Assembly (NCBI RefSeq): GCF_958405655.1
Contig: NZ_CATYWO010000001.1
Coordinates: 124,001-188,000 of the forward strand
Source of the DNA: Ralstonia condita
GTDB taxonomy: Bacteria > Pseudomonadota > Gammaproteobacteria > Burkholderiales > Burkholderiaceae
Length of the DNA: 64,000 nucleotides
Reading direction: 5' to 3'
Shown here piece by piece: positions 42,860 to 53,366 of this stretch. Under the pieces are notes generated by a model. That model was not told the origin of the DNA, did no database searches, and saw only the letters and a list, made by a program, of their open reading frames with translations. Each line of letters begins with the position of its first letter. The stretch's first letter is position 1. A program made the translations under genes and the position numbers.

Positions 42860-43807
42860 ATGACGCTCACTGAACTGAAATACATCGTCGCCGTCGCGCG
42901 GGAACGCCACTTTGGGCGTGCCGCCGAGGCCTGCTTCGTCTCGCAGCCGACGCTGTCGGTTGCCATCAAGAAGCTGGAAGACGAGCTGGCCGTGCAGATT
43001 TTTGAGCGCGGCGCGTCGGAAGTGAGCGTGACACCCGTGGGCGAGCAGATCGTCACGCAGGCCCAGCGCGTCCTCGAGCAGACCATGGCGATCCGGGAGA
43101 TCGCCAAGCAGGGGATGGACCCGCTGGCCGGGCCGTTGCGCCTCGGGGTGATCTACACCATCGGACCGTACCTGCTGCCTGCGCTGGTCAAGCAGATGAT
43201 CGATTCCGTCCCGCAGATGCCGCTGATGCTGCAGGAAAACTTCACCGTGCGGCTGGTGGAACTGCTCAAGCAGGGCGAGATCGACTGCGCCATCATGGCC
43301 GAGCCGTTTCCCGACGCGGGTTTGATGACGGTTCCGCTGTACGACGAGCCGTTCGTGGTGGCGGTGCCGCGCGGCCACGAACTGGCCAATGCGAGCGCAG
43401 TGGACCCCGAAGCCCTGAAGCAGCAGACCATGCTGCTGCTGGGAAACGGCCATTGCTTCCGCGACCATGTGCTGGGCGTGTGCCCCGAACTGTCGCGGTT
43501 TTCACAGAACGCAGACGGCATCCAGAAGACATTCGAAGGTTCGTCGCTGGAGACCATCCGCCATATGGTCGCCAGCGGGGTCGGCATTACAGTGCTGCCC
43601 CGCACATCGGTGCCCAGCATGCAGCCCGCCGCGACCGATCTCCTGACCTACGTGCCGTTCCAGGAGCCGGTGCCCGACCGCCGTGTCGTGCTGGCCTGGC
43701 GCAAGAGCTTCACCCGCATCGCCGCCATCGAGGCGGTGGCCAAGGCAGTCTCGCAATGTGACTTGCCTGGCATCAAGCCGCTGCCCTTCACCCCGCTCGT
43801 TCACTGA
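42860..43807 (+). CDS. oxyR: Hydrogen peroxide-sensing regulator OxyR
   Basis: LysR-type regulator of 315 residues. The N-terminal helix-turn-helix is MTLTELKYIVAVARERHFGRAAEACFVSQPTLS. The redox cysteines are Cys199 (GNGHCFRD) and Cys208 (GVCPEL), the same numbers as in E. coli. Oxidation to a disulphide activates genes such as katG and dps, which lie just downstream. The ATG at 42860 is preferred over a TTG three codons earlier. Confidence 0.95.
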   Translation: MTLTELKYIVAVARERHFGRAAEACFVSQPTLSVAIKKLEDELAVQIFERGASEVSVTPVGEQIVTQAQRVLEQTMAIREIAKQGMDPLAGPLRLGVIYTIGPYLLPALVKQMIDSVPQMPLMLQENFTVRLVELLKQGEIDCAIMAEPFPDAGLMTVPLYDEPFVVAVPRGHELANASAVDPEALKQQTMLLLGNGHCFRDHVLGVCPELSRFSQNADGIQKTFEGSSLETIRHMVASGVGITVLPRTSVPSMQPAATDLLTYVPFQEPVPDRRVVLAWRKSFTRIAAIEAVAKAVSQCDLPGIKPLPFTPLVH

Positions 43808-43855
43808 GGGTTTCGCGCCGCCAGCGCCACTGCATGACGGTCATAGCGCACGCCT

Positions 43856-43910
43856 AATTGATAGATAAAAACAATCAAATTCACATGCACGATAGTCATA
43901 AATTAGACTC
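43856..43910 (+). promoter_or_regulatory. Candidate OxyR-controlled promoter region
   Basis: An AT-rich island in GC-rich DNA. TTGAT (43858-43862) and ATCAA (43874-43878) form a T-N11-A type LysR site, overlapping ATAG-N7-CAAT, a fair match to half of the OxyR consensus ATAG-N7-CTAT; another ATAG is at 43892. A -10-like TAAATT follows near 43899-43904. It probably drives the small ORFs, dps and perhaps katG. The second OxyR half-site is poor. Confidence 0.5.
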
Positions 43911-43914
43911 TGTT

Positions 43915-43953
43915 CCATGGTGAGCCGTACGGCTCGTTCAACTTCCACCATGG
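43915..43953. repeat. Nested palindromes downstream of the promoter
   Basis: An outer inverted repeat CCATGGTG (43915-43922) / CACCATGG (43946-43953) encloses a perfect 14-base palindrome GAGCCGTACGGCTC (43922-43935). Each outer arm contains an ATG. In RNA the structure could fold over the start of the small ORF. Confidence 0.6.
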
Positions 43954-44036
43954 AGTCCGACATGCCCCAGCCCCTTGCAACGAACCCCGTTGCGACCGTA
44001 CTTGAGTGGCTCGCCGCCTATGGTGAGTCGCATTGA
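43917..44036 (+). CDS. Possible 39-residue peptide upstream of dps
   Basis: Short open frame just after the candidate OxyR promoter, ending GTGACCGTACTT-region codons then TLEW-type residues (VATVLEWLAAYGESH). The first ATG is inside the outer palindrome; a second ATG at 43950 is in the other arm. No strong ribosome binding site and no recognised family. It may be a leader peptide or non-coding leader RNA. Confidence 0.25.
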   Translation: MVSRTARSTSTMESDMPQPLATNPVATVLEWLAAYGESH

Positions 44037-44166
44037 TCCTGGCGCGTTCGCCGGCGCCGCGTCGGCCTACGGCCCGAGCCTGACGAGCCTTTGAGTTGGA
44101 AATCGCGCAGTCGAGGCGGCACAGCCGCTGCAGCGCGCGATGTGTGCATGACCCAGGAGAAAGATG

Positions 44167-44397
44167 ATGGCAAAGGTGCGGATGTTCGTTTCGGAATGGC
44201 AGGCGTTTGCAGCGTCCGCGCGCGCCTCGCAGGCCGGGTTGCCGATGTTGTCCGGCGTGGCCGGCGCACTGGAACTGCGTAGTGCGGAGCGCGGTCGCCT
44301 GCAGCGCAAGTTGTTGCGCAAACAGGTCGGCTTGGCGCTGGCAAGTGCCGGCGCCGTGATCTTGTTCCTGCATGGCATGGTGCATACGATGGCGTGA
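44167..44397 (+). CDS. Small hypothetical membrane-tail protein
   Basis: 76 residues, MAKVRMFVSEWQAFAASAR at the start, a basic middle (RGRLQRKLLRKQ) and one hydrophobic C-terminal segment (VGLALASAGAVILFLHGMV). CAGGAGA precedes it at a good distance for the ATG at 44167; an ATG one codon earlier is less well spaced. It sits between oxyR and dps on the same strand, so it may belong to the peroxide response. I do not recognise the family. A single tail-anchored helix is the only structural statement possible. Confidence 0.5.
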   Translation: MAKVRMFVSEWQAFAASARASQAGLPMLSGVAGALELRSAERGRLQRKLLRKQVGLALASAGAVILFLHGMVHTMA

Positions 44398-44539
44398 TCG
44401 CCATCGTCATAGGCAGGTGCCACAATCGGGGCCTGTCGCGCTGGCGGCAATCGGGCGAACTGCTCGAGGCGCGGGCGGTCCGATCGTATCGGGGTTGGAC
44501 ATTCGCGTTTTCGCATACCACTTTTTGAGAGGAATCCAG

Positions 44540-45040
44540 ATGGCCAAGAAGAATGGCGGCGCTGCAGCAGCAGCCCAGATCAACATCGGTATCGCCGACA
44601 AGGACCGCAAGAAGATCGCCGAAGGCCTGTCGCGGCTGCTGGCCGACACGTATTCGCTGTACCTGAAGACGCACTACTTCCACTGGAACGTCACGGGCCC
44701 GATGTTCAACACCCTGCATCTGATGTTCGAGACGCAGTACAACGAGCTGTGGAACGCCGTTGATCCGGTGGCTGAACGGATCCGGGCGCTCGGCTTTCCG
44801 GCACCCGGTTCGTACTCGGAGTTCGCCAAGCTCTCGTCGATCCCCGAATCGAAGGGCGTGCCTGAGGCGATGGACATGGTGCGCGAGCTGGTCGCCGGCC
44901 ACGAAGCCGTGACCCGCACCGCCCGCAGCCTGTTCCCGGATGTCGACAAGGCCGCTGACGAACCGACGGCCGATCTGCTCACCCAACGCATGGACATCCA
45001 CGAAAAGACCGCGTGGATGCTGCGCTCGCTGCTCGCGTAA
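44540..45040 (+). CDS. dps: Dps ferritin-like DNA-protection protein
   Basis: 166 residues forming, by family, a dodecamer that oxidises Fe(II) with peroxide and shields DNA. The ferroxidase motif is LKTHYFHWNVTGPMFNTLHLMFETQYNELW, containing the conserved His, Asp/Glu ligands; the N-terminus is a short Lys/Ala-rich tail that may touch DNA. GAGAGGA lies seven bases before the ATG at 44540. katG follows on the same strand. Confidence 0.95.
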   Translation: MAKKNGGAAAAAQINIGIADKDRKKIAEGLSRLLADTYSLYLKTHYFHWNVTGPMFNTLHLMFETQYNELWNAVDPVAERIRALGFPAPGSYSEFAKLSSIPESKGVPEAMDMVRELVAGHEAVTRTARSLFPDVDKAADEPTADLLTQRMDIHEKTAWMLRSLLA

Positions 45041-45103
45041 GTCCGCCCGGACTGGCGTTTCGCCACACGGACCGCAAGGCTCCGGACAGCAGAACAATCG
45101 CCC

Positions 45104-45136
45104 CCCCGCCCGTCATCCGCTGGGTCGCGGGCGGGG
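45104..45136. repeat. GC hairpin between dps and katG
   Basis: CCCCGCCCG and CGGGCGGGG form a perfect nine-base stem with a 15-base loop in the 129-base dps-katG interval. There is no T tract. It may reduce read-through or protect the dps message. Confidence 0.4.
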
Positions 45137-45169
45137 CCGCTCCCACCCCCATGACCTCACGAGAAAACC

Positions 45170-47326
<2,157 letters not shown>

Positions 47327-47344
47327 GCCCCGGTCATCGGGACT

Positions 47345-47383
47345 AAAATGGCGCCTTGCCTCGTGCAGGCGCCATTTTCTTTT
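47345..47383 (+). terminator. Terminator of katG
   Basis: Eleven-base stem AAAATGGCGCC / GGCGCCATTTT with a 12-base loop, then CTTTT, ending 11 bases before the ubiA ATG. Confidence 0.75.
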
Positions 47384-47393
47384 GGTGAATTCC

Positions 47394-48269
47394 ATGCAGT
47401 CGTCCGCCGCCCGACCCAGCCGCCTCGTGCTCTATGCGCGCTTGATGCGCATCGACAAGCCCATCGGCACGCTGCTGCTGCTGTGGCCGACACTGTGGGC
47501 GCTGTGGATGGCCGCCGATGGCCATCCATCGGTTTCGCTGGTGGTGATCTTCACGGTCGGCACCTTCCTGATGCGCTCGGCGGGCTGCGCCGTCAACGAC
47601 TGGGCCGACCGCGATTTCGACAAGCACGTCAAACGCACCAAGGAGCGCCCGCTCACCGCTGGCCTGATCGCCCCCTGGGAAGCGCTGGCGCTGGCGGGCG
47701 CCCTGTCAGTCATTGCATTTGCGCTGATTCTGCCACTGAACGCGCTGACCAAATGGATGTCGGTCGCGGCCATCGTGATTGCCGGCACGTACCCGTTCTT
47801 CAAGCGGTTTTTCGCGATTCCGCAGGCGTACCTGGGTATCGCGTTCGGCTTCGGTATTCCGATGGCCTATGCGGCGGTGCAGGACCAGGTGCCCGCGCTG
47901 GCGTGGTGGATGCTCGTTGCGAATGTGTGCTGGGCCGTTGCGTACGACACGGCGTATGCGATGGTCGATCGCGACGACGATCTCCACATCGGCATCAAGA
48001 CCTCCGCCATCACCTTTGGCCGCTTTGACGTGGCCGCCATCATGCTGTGCTACGTGGGCTTCTTCGGCATCATGGCCTGGGCAGGCCACGTCATGGCGCT
48101 GGGCGTCGCGTACTGGATCGGGTTTGCCGCCGCCGTGGCGTTGGCGCTCTGGTATTACCCGATGCTGCGTACGCGGGATCGCCTGCAGTGTTTCTTTGTG
48201 TTCCGCCACAACAACTGGCTCGGGGCCTGCCTGTTTGCGGGTGTGGCGGCTGCGTACGCGCTGCGCTGA
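47394..48269 (+). CDS. ubiA: 4-hydroxybenzoate octaprenyltransferase
   Basis: Inner-membrane prenyltransferase of ubiquinone synthesis, 291 residues, eight to nine helices. The two aspartate-rich motifs are NDWADRDFDKHVKRTKERPL near residue 69 and DTAYAMVDRDDDLHIGIKTSA. RLMRIDKPIGTLLLLWPTLWAL is the UbiA N-terminus. The ATG at 47394 is preferred over a GTG four codons upstream. Confidence 0.95.
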   Translation: MQSSAARPSRLVLYARLMRIDKPIGTLLLLWPTLWALWMAADGHPSVSLVVIFTVGTFLMRSAGCAVNDWADRDFDKHVKRTKERPLTAGLIAPWEALALAGALSVIAFALILPLNALTKWMSVAAIVIAGTYPFFKRFFAIPQAYLGIAFGFGIPMAYAAVQDQVPALAWWMLVANVCWAVAYDTAYAMVDRDDDLHIGIKTSAITFGRFDVAAIMLCYVGFFGIMAWAGHVMALGVAYWIGFAAAVALALWYYPMLRTRDRLQCFFVFRHNNWLGACLFAGVAAAYALR

Positions 48270-48301
48270 GGCGGGTCTGCGAGGTGGCTTGCCCGCTCTT
48301 G

Positions 48302-48328
48302 ATCCCCTGCCGGGCAGGCGCAGGGGAT
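48302..48328. terminator. Hairpin between ubiA and proC
   Basis: Perfect nine-base stem ATCCCCTGC / GCAGGGGAT with a nine-base loop in the convergent interval. No T run, so it is only a probable terminator. Confidence 0.45.
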
Positions 48329-48340
48329 GCACCCGTCAGC

Positions 48341-49165
48341 TCAATCCCGCCCGAACGCTTCGCCCATTTCCTTGCCGCGCGCGGCAGCGGCATGCATGGC
48401 GCGCACGAAGGCTGACTTGACGCCTGCGCTCTCCATGGACGTCAACGCCGCGTAGGTCGTGCCGCCCTTTGACGTCACGCGCTCGCGCAGCACCTCGACC
48501 GGCTCGCTCGACTGGCCAGCCAGCGTGGCGGCGCCAAGGAAGGTTTCCACCGCCAGCGTGCGGCCAGTCTCGGCCGACAGGCCAAGCTCCTGCGCCGCCT
48601 GCTGCATGGCTTCGATGAAATAGAAGACGTAGGCCGGGCCGCTGCCCGAGATGGCGGTGACGGCATCGATCTGCGCTTCGCTCGGGACCCAAACGCTCTT
48701 GCCGACGGCGTTGGCGATGGCGCTCGCCGTGGCGCGGTCGGTGTCGGACAAGCCGGCATTGGCGGCCAGCCCCGTCATGCCCAGACCGGAGAGCGCGGGC
48801 GTGTTCGGCATGGCGCGGACAATGCGCGTGTGGCCATTCAGCCAGCGCGACAGATCCTGCATGCGGATGCCGGCCGCCACTGACAGCACCAGGCTGTCAC
48901 GCAGATGCGGCGCGAGCTGCGCGCACACCTCGCGCATCTGCTGCGGCTTGACAGCGATGACGATGACGTCCCGGTCCGCCAACTCTGCACCGGGCGAGGC
49001 GCCGGTGCGGGCACCCCAGGTCTGTTCGGCGCGGGCGCGTGCCGCCTCCGTCGGGTCCACCACCACGATGTTGGCGCCGTGCGCGCCCTTGGCGATCAGG
49101 CCGCCGATGAGGGCCGCCGCCATGTTGCCGCCGCCGATGAAGCCGAGTTTCAGAGTGTCGAGCAT
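48341..49165 (-). CDS. proC: Pyrroline-5-carboxylate reductase
   Basis: Last step of proline synthesis. 274 residues. The nucleotide-binding start is LGFIGGGNMAAALIGGL, and the signature near the C-terminus is SGSGPAYVFYFIEA followed by LRERVTSKGGTTYAAL. It lies 30 bases after the yggS-type gene, a very common pairing, so the two are probably co-transcribed. Confidence 0.95.
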   Translation of the reverse strand: MLDTLKLGFIGGGNMAAALIGGLIAKGAHGANIVVVDPTEAARARAEQTWGARTGASPGAELADRDVIVIAVKPQQMREVCAQLAPHLRDSLVLSVAAGIRMQDLSRWLNGHTRIVRAMPNTPALSGLGMTGLAANAGLSDTDRATASAIANAVGKSVWVPSEAQIDAVTAISGSGPAYVFYFIEAMQQAAQELGLSAETGRTLAVETFLGAATLAGQSSEPVEVLRERVTSKGGTTYAALTSMESAGVKSAFVRAMHAAAARGKEMGEAFGRD

Positions 49166-49195
49166 GAGAGTGGTGGTGTGAGAGAAAACAGGAAT

Positions 49196-49912
49196 TCAGG
49201 CGTTGGCATAGTGCCGCGCCCCGAAGATGGCGCTGCCGACGCGCACAATCGTGGCGCCTTCGGCAATCGCGTCTTCCAGGTCGGCAGACATGCCCATCGA
49301 CAAGGTATCGAGCGGGATGCCAGCCTCGCGCAGGCGGCCTGCCAGGGCACGCAGATCCGCAAAAGGCTTGCGCTGGGCCATAGGGTCATCGCTGGGCTCG
49401 GGCACGGCCATCAGGCCGCGCAACTGCAAGCGGGGTAGGGCCGACACGGCTTGTGCCACGGCAAGCACTTCATCGAAATCGGGCAGGAGGCCATGCTTGC
49501 TGGCCTGGCGGCTGATGTTGATCTCCAGGCAGACCTGTAGCGGCGGCAAGGTATCGGGGCGCTGGGCCGACAGCCGCTCGGCAATCTTGAGGCGATCGAC
49601 GCTATGTACCCAGTCGAACTGCTCGGCCACGGCGCGCGTCTTGTTGCTCTGCAGGGGACCGATGAAGTGCCAGCGGATCGGGTCGGGGCCCGTGCGCAGG
49701 TCGGCCAGCGCGTCGATCTTGGCGACGCCTTCCTGCACGTAGTTTTCGCCGAAGAGGCGTTGCCCTGCGGCATGGGCGGCGCGTACGGCATCGGCGTCGA
49801 ACGTCTTGGAAACGGCCAGCAATGTGACACCCGCAGCATCGCGCGAAGCCAGTGTGCAGGCCGTTGTGATCCGTTGACGCACGGCTTGCAAGTTGGCGGC
49901 GATTACAGACAT
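49196..49912 (-). CDS. PLP homeostasis protein (YggS/PROSC family)
   Basis: 238-residue single-domain alanine-racemase-fold protein that binds pyridoxal phosphate and keeps free PLP balanced. The PLP lysine is in LLAVSKTFDAD; RLFGENYVQE, WHFIGPLQSNK and LSMGMSADLEDAI are family motifs. The start at 49912 gives MSVIAANLQAV; an extra ten codons upstream are unlikely. It is upstream of proC and divergent from pilT. Confidence 0.93.
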   Translation of the reverse strand: MSVIAANLQAVRQRITTACTLASRDAAGVTLLAVSKTFDADAVRAAHAAGQRLFGENYVQEGVAKIDALADLRTGPDPIRWHFIGPLQSNKTRAVAEQFDWVHSVDRLKIAERLSAQRPDTLPPLQVCLEINISRQASKHGLLPDFDEVLAVAQAVSALPRLQLRGLMAVPEPSDDPMAQRKPFADLRALAGRLREAGIPLDTLSMGMSADLEDAIAEGATIVRVGSAIFGARHYANA

Positions 49913-50034
49913 AATCCGGCGACGTTTGTTACAAATAAACAAGGTTCCGGCACGTCAAATCAACGGCTCGGAGCGCGTCTGGAGGCGCCTTTGCGACGCC
50001 CGGGCGACATAAAAAAGTCGGGGGTCATTATAAG

Positions 50035-51078
50035 ATGGACATCGCGCAGCTTCTGGCGTTTTCCGCCAAGAACAAGGCGTCGGACTTGCACCTGTCGGCC
50101 GGACTGCCGCCGATGATCCGGATCCACGGCGACATGCGCCGGATCAACGTGCCACCGCTCACGCACCAGGACGTGCACTCCATGGTGTACGACATCATGA
50201 GCGACGGGCAGCGCAAGGTCTACGAAGAAAACCTGGAAGTCGACTTCTCGTTTGAGATCCCGGGCCTCTCGCGTTTCCGGGTCAACGCCTTCAACCAGAA
50301 CCGCGGTGCTTCGGCCGTGTTCCGGACGATTCCGTCGAAGGTGCTCTCGCTGGATGACCTGAAGGCCCCCGCCGTGTTTGCCGATCTGGCGATGAAGCCG
50401 CGCGGTCTGGTGCTCGTCACGGGCCCGACCGGCTCGGGCAAGTCGACCACGCTTGCCGCGATGGTCAACCACCGCAACGAAAACGACATGGGCCACATCC
50501 TCACGGTGGAAGACCCGATCGAATTCGTGCACGAATCGAAGAAGAGCCTGATCAACCAGCGTGAACTCGGGCCCCATACCCACTCGTTCGCCAATGCGCT
50601 GAAGTCGGCACTGCGTGAAGACCCGGACGTGGTGCTGGTCGGCGAATTGCGTGACCTTGAAACCATCCGCCTGGCGCTGACTGCCGCAGAAACCGGCCAC
50701 TTGGTGTTCGGCACGCTGCACACCAGCTCGGCCGCCAAGACCATTGACCGGGTCGTCGACGTGTTTCCGTCGGACGAGAAGGAGATGGTCCGGACGATGC
50801 TTTCCGAATCGCTGGAGGCGGTGATTTCGCAGACGCTGCTCAAGACGCGCGATGGTTCGGGCCGGATTGCGGCGCACGAGATCATGATTGCCACGCCGGC
50901 CATCCGTCACTTGATCCGCGAGAACAAGATCTCGCAGATGTACTCGATGATGCAGACCAGCAGCGGCATGGGCATGCAGACGCTCGACCAGTGCCTGGCA
51001 GATCTCATCAAGCGCTCGGCGATCAATTACGCGGATGCGCGCGCCATCGCCAAGAACCCGGACGCGTTCGCGGCCTGA
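50035..51078 (+). CDS. pilT: Type IV pilus retraction ATPase PilT
   Basis: Hexameric secretion-type ATPase of 347 residues that depolymerises pili to power twitching. Walker A GPTGSGKSTTLAAM is near residue 129, the Asp box and Walker B LREDPDVVLVGELRD follow, and His boxes include TGHLVFGTLHTSSA. The AIRNLIRE-type motif is AIRHLIRENK. pilU follows by 44 bases. Confidence 0.96.
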   Translation: MDIAQLLAFSAKNKASDLHLSAGLPPMIRIHGDMRRINVPPLTHQDVHSMVYDIMSDGQRKVYEENLEVDFSFEIPGLSRFRVNAFNQNRGASAVFRTIPSKVLSLDDLKAPAVFADLAMKPRGLVLVTGPTGSGKSTTLAAMVNHRNENDMGHILTVEDPIEFVHESKKSLINQRELGPHTHSFANALKSALREDPDVVLVGELRDLETIRLALTAAETGHLVFGTLHTSSAAKTIDRVVDVFPSDEKEMVRTMLSESLEAVISQTLLKTRDGSGRIAAHEIMIATPAIRHLIRENKISQMYSMMQTSSGMGMQTLDQCLADLIKRSAINYADARAIAKNPDAFAA

Positions 51079-51122
51079 CACGCGGCAACGCGAAATCCAT
51101 TTCCCTTCAGGAGGGGCACGCC

Positions 51123-52262
51123 ATGCTGGACCGCGAAGCCGCCACCAAATACATCCACGAACTCTTGCAGTTGATGGTGAACAGCCGTGGCTCGGACCTG
51201 TTCATCACGGCAGAATTTCCCCCCGCGATCAAGGTGGACGGCAAGGTCACGCCGATCTCGCAGCAGCCGCTGAATGCCACGCAGGCCCTCGGTCTGGTCA
51301 AGTCGATCATGAATGAGAAGCAGCTGCGCGAGTACGAGGACAGCTCGGAATGCAACTTCGCCATCACGGCGCCGGGTGCCGGGCGTTTCCGCGTGTCGGC
51401 GTTCATGCAGCAGGGCCGCGCCGGCATGGTGCTGCGGACCATCAACACGAAGATCCCGACGCTGGGCGAGCTGGACTTGCCGCCGATCCTGAACGAGATC
51501 GTGATGAGCAAGCGCGGCCTGGTGATCGTGGTGGGCGCCACGGGGTCGGGCAAGTCGACCTCGCTGGCGGCGATGGTGGGTTATCGCAACGCCAATTCGT
51601 ATGGCCACATCATCACCATCGAAGATCCGGTGGAATACGTGCACGCACACCAGAACTGCGTGGTGACGCAGCGCGAGGTGGGTGTCGATACCGAGTCGTG
51701 GCATGTGGCGCTGAAGAACACGCTGCGCCAGGCGCCGGATGTGATCCTGATCGGCGAAATCCGCGATCGCGACACGATGGAATATGCGATCCAGTACGCT
51801 GAAACCGGTCACCTGTGCCTGGCCACGCTGCACGCGAACAACTCGAACCAGGCGATTGACCGGATCATCAACTTCTTCCCCGAAGAGAAACGCCAGCAGT
51901 TGCTGATCGATCTGTCGCTGAACCTGCGTGCGATGGTTGCCCAGCGCCTGTTGCCGCGCAAGGGCAAGAAGGGACGGGTGCCCGCGGTGGAGATCATGCT
52001 CGCTACCCCATTGGTGCAGGATCTGATCTTCAAGGGCGAGATCCATGAGCTCAAGGAGGTCATGAAGAAATCCCGCGAGCAGGGCATGATCTCGTTTGAC
52101 CAGGCGCTCTTCGAGCTGTACGAAGAAGACAAGATCACTTACGAAGATGCGCTGCGCAACGCCGACTCCCTCAACGACCTGCGGCTACAGATCAAGCTGC
52201 ACAGCAAGCGCGGCGGCCAGACCGATCTGTCAGCCGGGACCGAGCACCTCAATGTCGTGTGA
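51123..52262 (+). CDS. pilU: Type IV pilus retraction ATPase PilU
   Basis: 379-residue paralogue of PilT that assists retraction. Walker A is VGATGSGKSTSLAAM, Walker B is APDVILIGEIRDRDTM, and TGHLCLATLHANNSNQAIDRI is the His-box region. The start MLDREAATKYIHELL follows AGGAGGGG; the frame is open upstream into pilT. Confidence 0.95.
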   Translation: MLDREAATKYIHELLQLMVNSRGSDLFITAEFPPAIKVDGKVTPISQQPLNATQALGLVKSIMNEKQLREYEDSSECNFAITAPGAGRFRVSAFMQQGRAGMVLRTINTKIPTLGELDLPPILNEIVMSKRGLVIVVGATGSGKSTSLAAMVGYRNANSYGHIITIEDPVEYVHAHQNCVVTQREVGVDTESWHVALKNTLRQAPDVILIGEIRDRDTMEYAIQYAETGHLCLATLHANNSNQAIDRIINFFPEEKRQQLLIDLSLNLRAMVAQRLLPRKGKKGRVPAVEIMLATPLVQDLIFKGEIHELKEVMKKSREQGMISFDQALFELYEEDKITYEDALRNADSLNDLRLQIKLHSKRGGQTDLSAGTEHLNVV

Positions 52263-52448
52263 TGTCTCCAAACCACTACACCATTTGAGGTAATTTACGC
52301 CGCATAACGTTTGCGCCGCACGCGAAGTCACCCGGGTTTCATGTTCTTTCCTTAATATTTCTCGAGAACTGCCGTTTAGACGGTGAGCGGGTCTGTCGGG
52401 TCATGGGACGGGCGCGCATCAAAACGATAAAAGCAACAGCAAATCCGG

Positions 52449-52898
52449 GTGGGTAAAAACGTGGCAAGTAAGCCGAGATGTCAGCGCGCGCACGCAGCGC
52501 GCGGCTTTACGCTGATCGAGCTCATGATCACGGTGGCGATCGTGGCCATTCTGGCCGCCATCGCCTATCCCTCCTATATCAATTACATCGTGCGCTCCAA
52601 TCGCGCGGCGGCCGAGTCCTTCATGCAGGAAGTGGCGGCTGCCCAGGAGCGCTTTCTGCTCGACAACCGCGCATACGCGCCGGATCTGACCACGCTGCAG
52701 TACGCCAGCAACGTGCCCGCCAACGTTGCGTCCAATTACACCCTGGCGCTGAGCGCGAGCAGCGTGCCGCCGTCGTACCAGCTGACCGCGACGCCGCAGG
52801 GTTCACAGCAGACGAACGACACGGCCTGCGGCCAGTTGGCCTTGACGAATACGGGCGCCAAGACGGCGTCCGGTGGTGCATCCAACTGCTGGAAGTGA
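52449..52898 (+). CDS. pilE: Type IV pilin, PilE-like
   Basis: 149-residue prepilin. The basic leader ends RG, and prepilin peptidase should cut before FTLIELMITVAIVAILAAIAYPSYINYI, with Glu at +5 of the mature protein. The C-terminal region has two cysteines (TACGQL and NCWK) suited to the pilin disulphide loop. The start is a GTG; another GTG four codons later is possible. It lies 186 bases after pilU and heads the minor pilin genes. It may be a minor pilin rather than the main fibre subunit. Confidence 0.85.
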   Translation: MGKNVASKPRCQRAHAARGFTLIELMITVAIVAILAAIAYPSYINYIVRSNRAAAESFMQEVAAAQERFLLDNRAYAPDLTTLQYASNVPANVASNYTLALSASSVPPSYQLTATPQGSQQTNDTACGQLALTNTGAKTASGGASNCWK

Positions 52899-52901
52899 GC
52901 C

Positions 52902-53366
52902 ATGGCAGCGCCGCGCAAGTCCTCCCAAGGGTTCACGCTGACAGAGCTGATGGTCACACTGGCCATTCTGGCGATTCTCGTGACCATTGCCGTACCGTCG
53001 TTCTCGGGCATGATCGCGTCCCAGGCGACGCGCAACGCTTCGTTTGATCTCTCTACAGCCATGACGCTGGCGCGCAGCGAGGCCGTCAAGCAGAACAGCA
53101 CTGCGACGGTATCCACCGCCACCAGTTGGGCTACCGGTTGGACGCTGGCAGTGAACGGCGCCGTCGTCCGGACGTTTGGCCCGTACAGCGGCGTGACGAT
53201 TACGCCCAGCAACGGCAACTCACTCTCGTTCGGCAATGACGGACGGCCCACCGCGGGCGGTGTCACGTTCCAGGTCACGCCGACCAGCACTGCGCAATCC
53301 GTTTCACCGAGTTGCGTGCAGGTGGGCGGCACCGGCCGCGTTGCCGTGGTTTCGGGGACATGCTGA
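52902..53366 (+). CDS. fimT: Minor pseudopilin FimT/FimU (GspH family)
   Basis: 154 residues. Prepilin motif QG-FTLTELMVTLAILAILVTIAVPSF with Glu +5. The GspH-like body includes LARSEAVKQN and a C-terminal CVQVGGTGRVAVVSGTC with two cysteines. In P. aeruginosa the relative is part of the pilus tip complex and FimT-type proteins can bind DNA during uptake. It starts three bases after the pilin stop and its own stop overlaps the pilV start (TGATG). Confidence 0.88.
   Translation: MAAPRKSSQGFTLTELMVTLAILAILVTIAVPSFSGMIASQATRNASFDLSTAMTLARSEAVKQNSTATVSTATSWATGWTLAVNGAVVRTFGPYSGVTITPSNGNSLSFGNDGRPTAGGVTFQVTPTSTAQSVSPSCVQVGGTGRVAVVSGTC

Noticed and set aside
43861..43895. Full-length OxyR consensus (four ATAG/CTAT elements)
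   Set aside because: Only the first half fits; the second pair is poor. Kept as a candidate region, not as a confirmed site.
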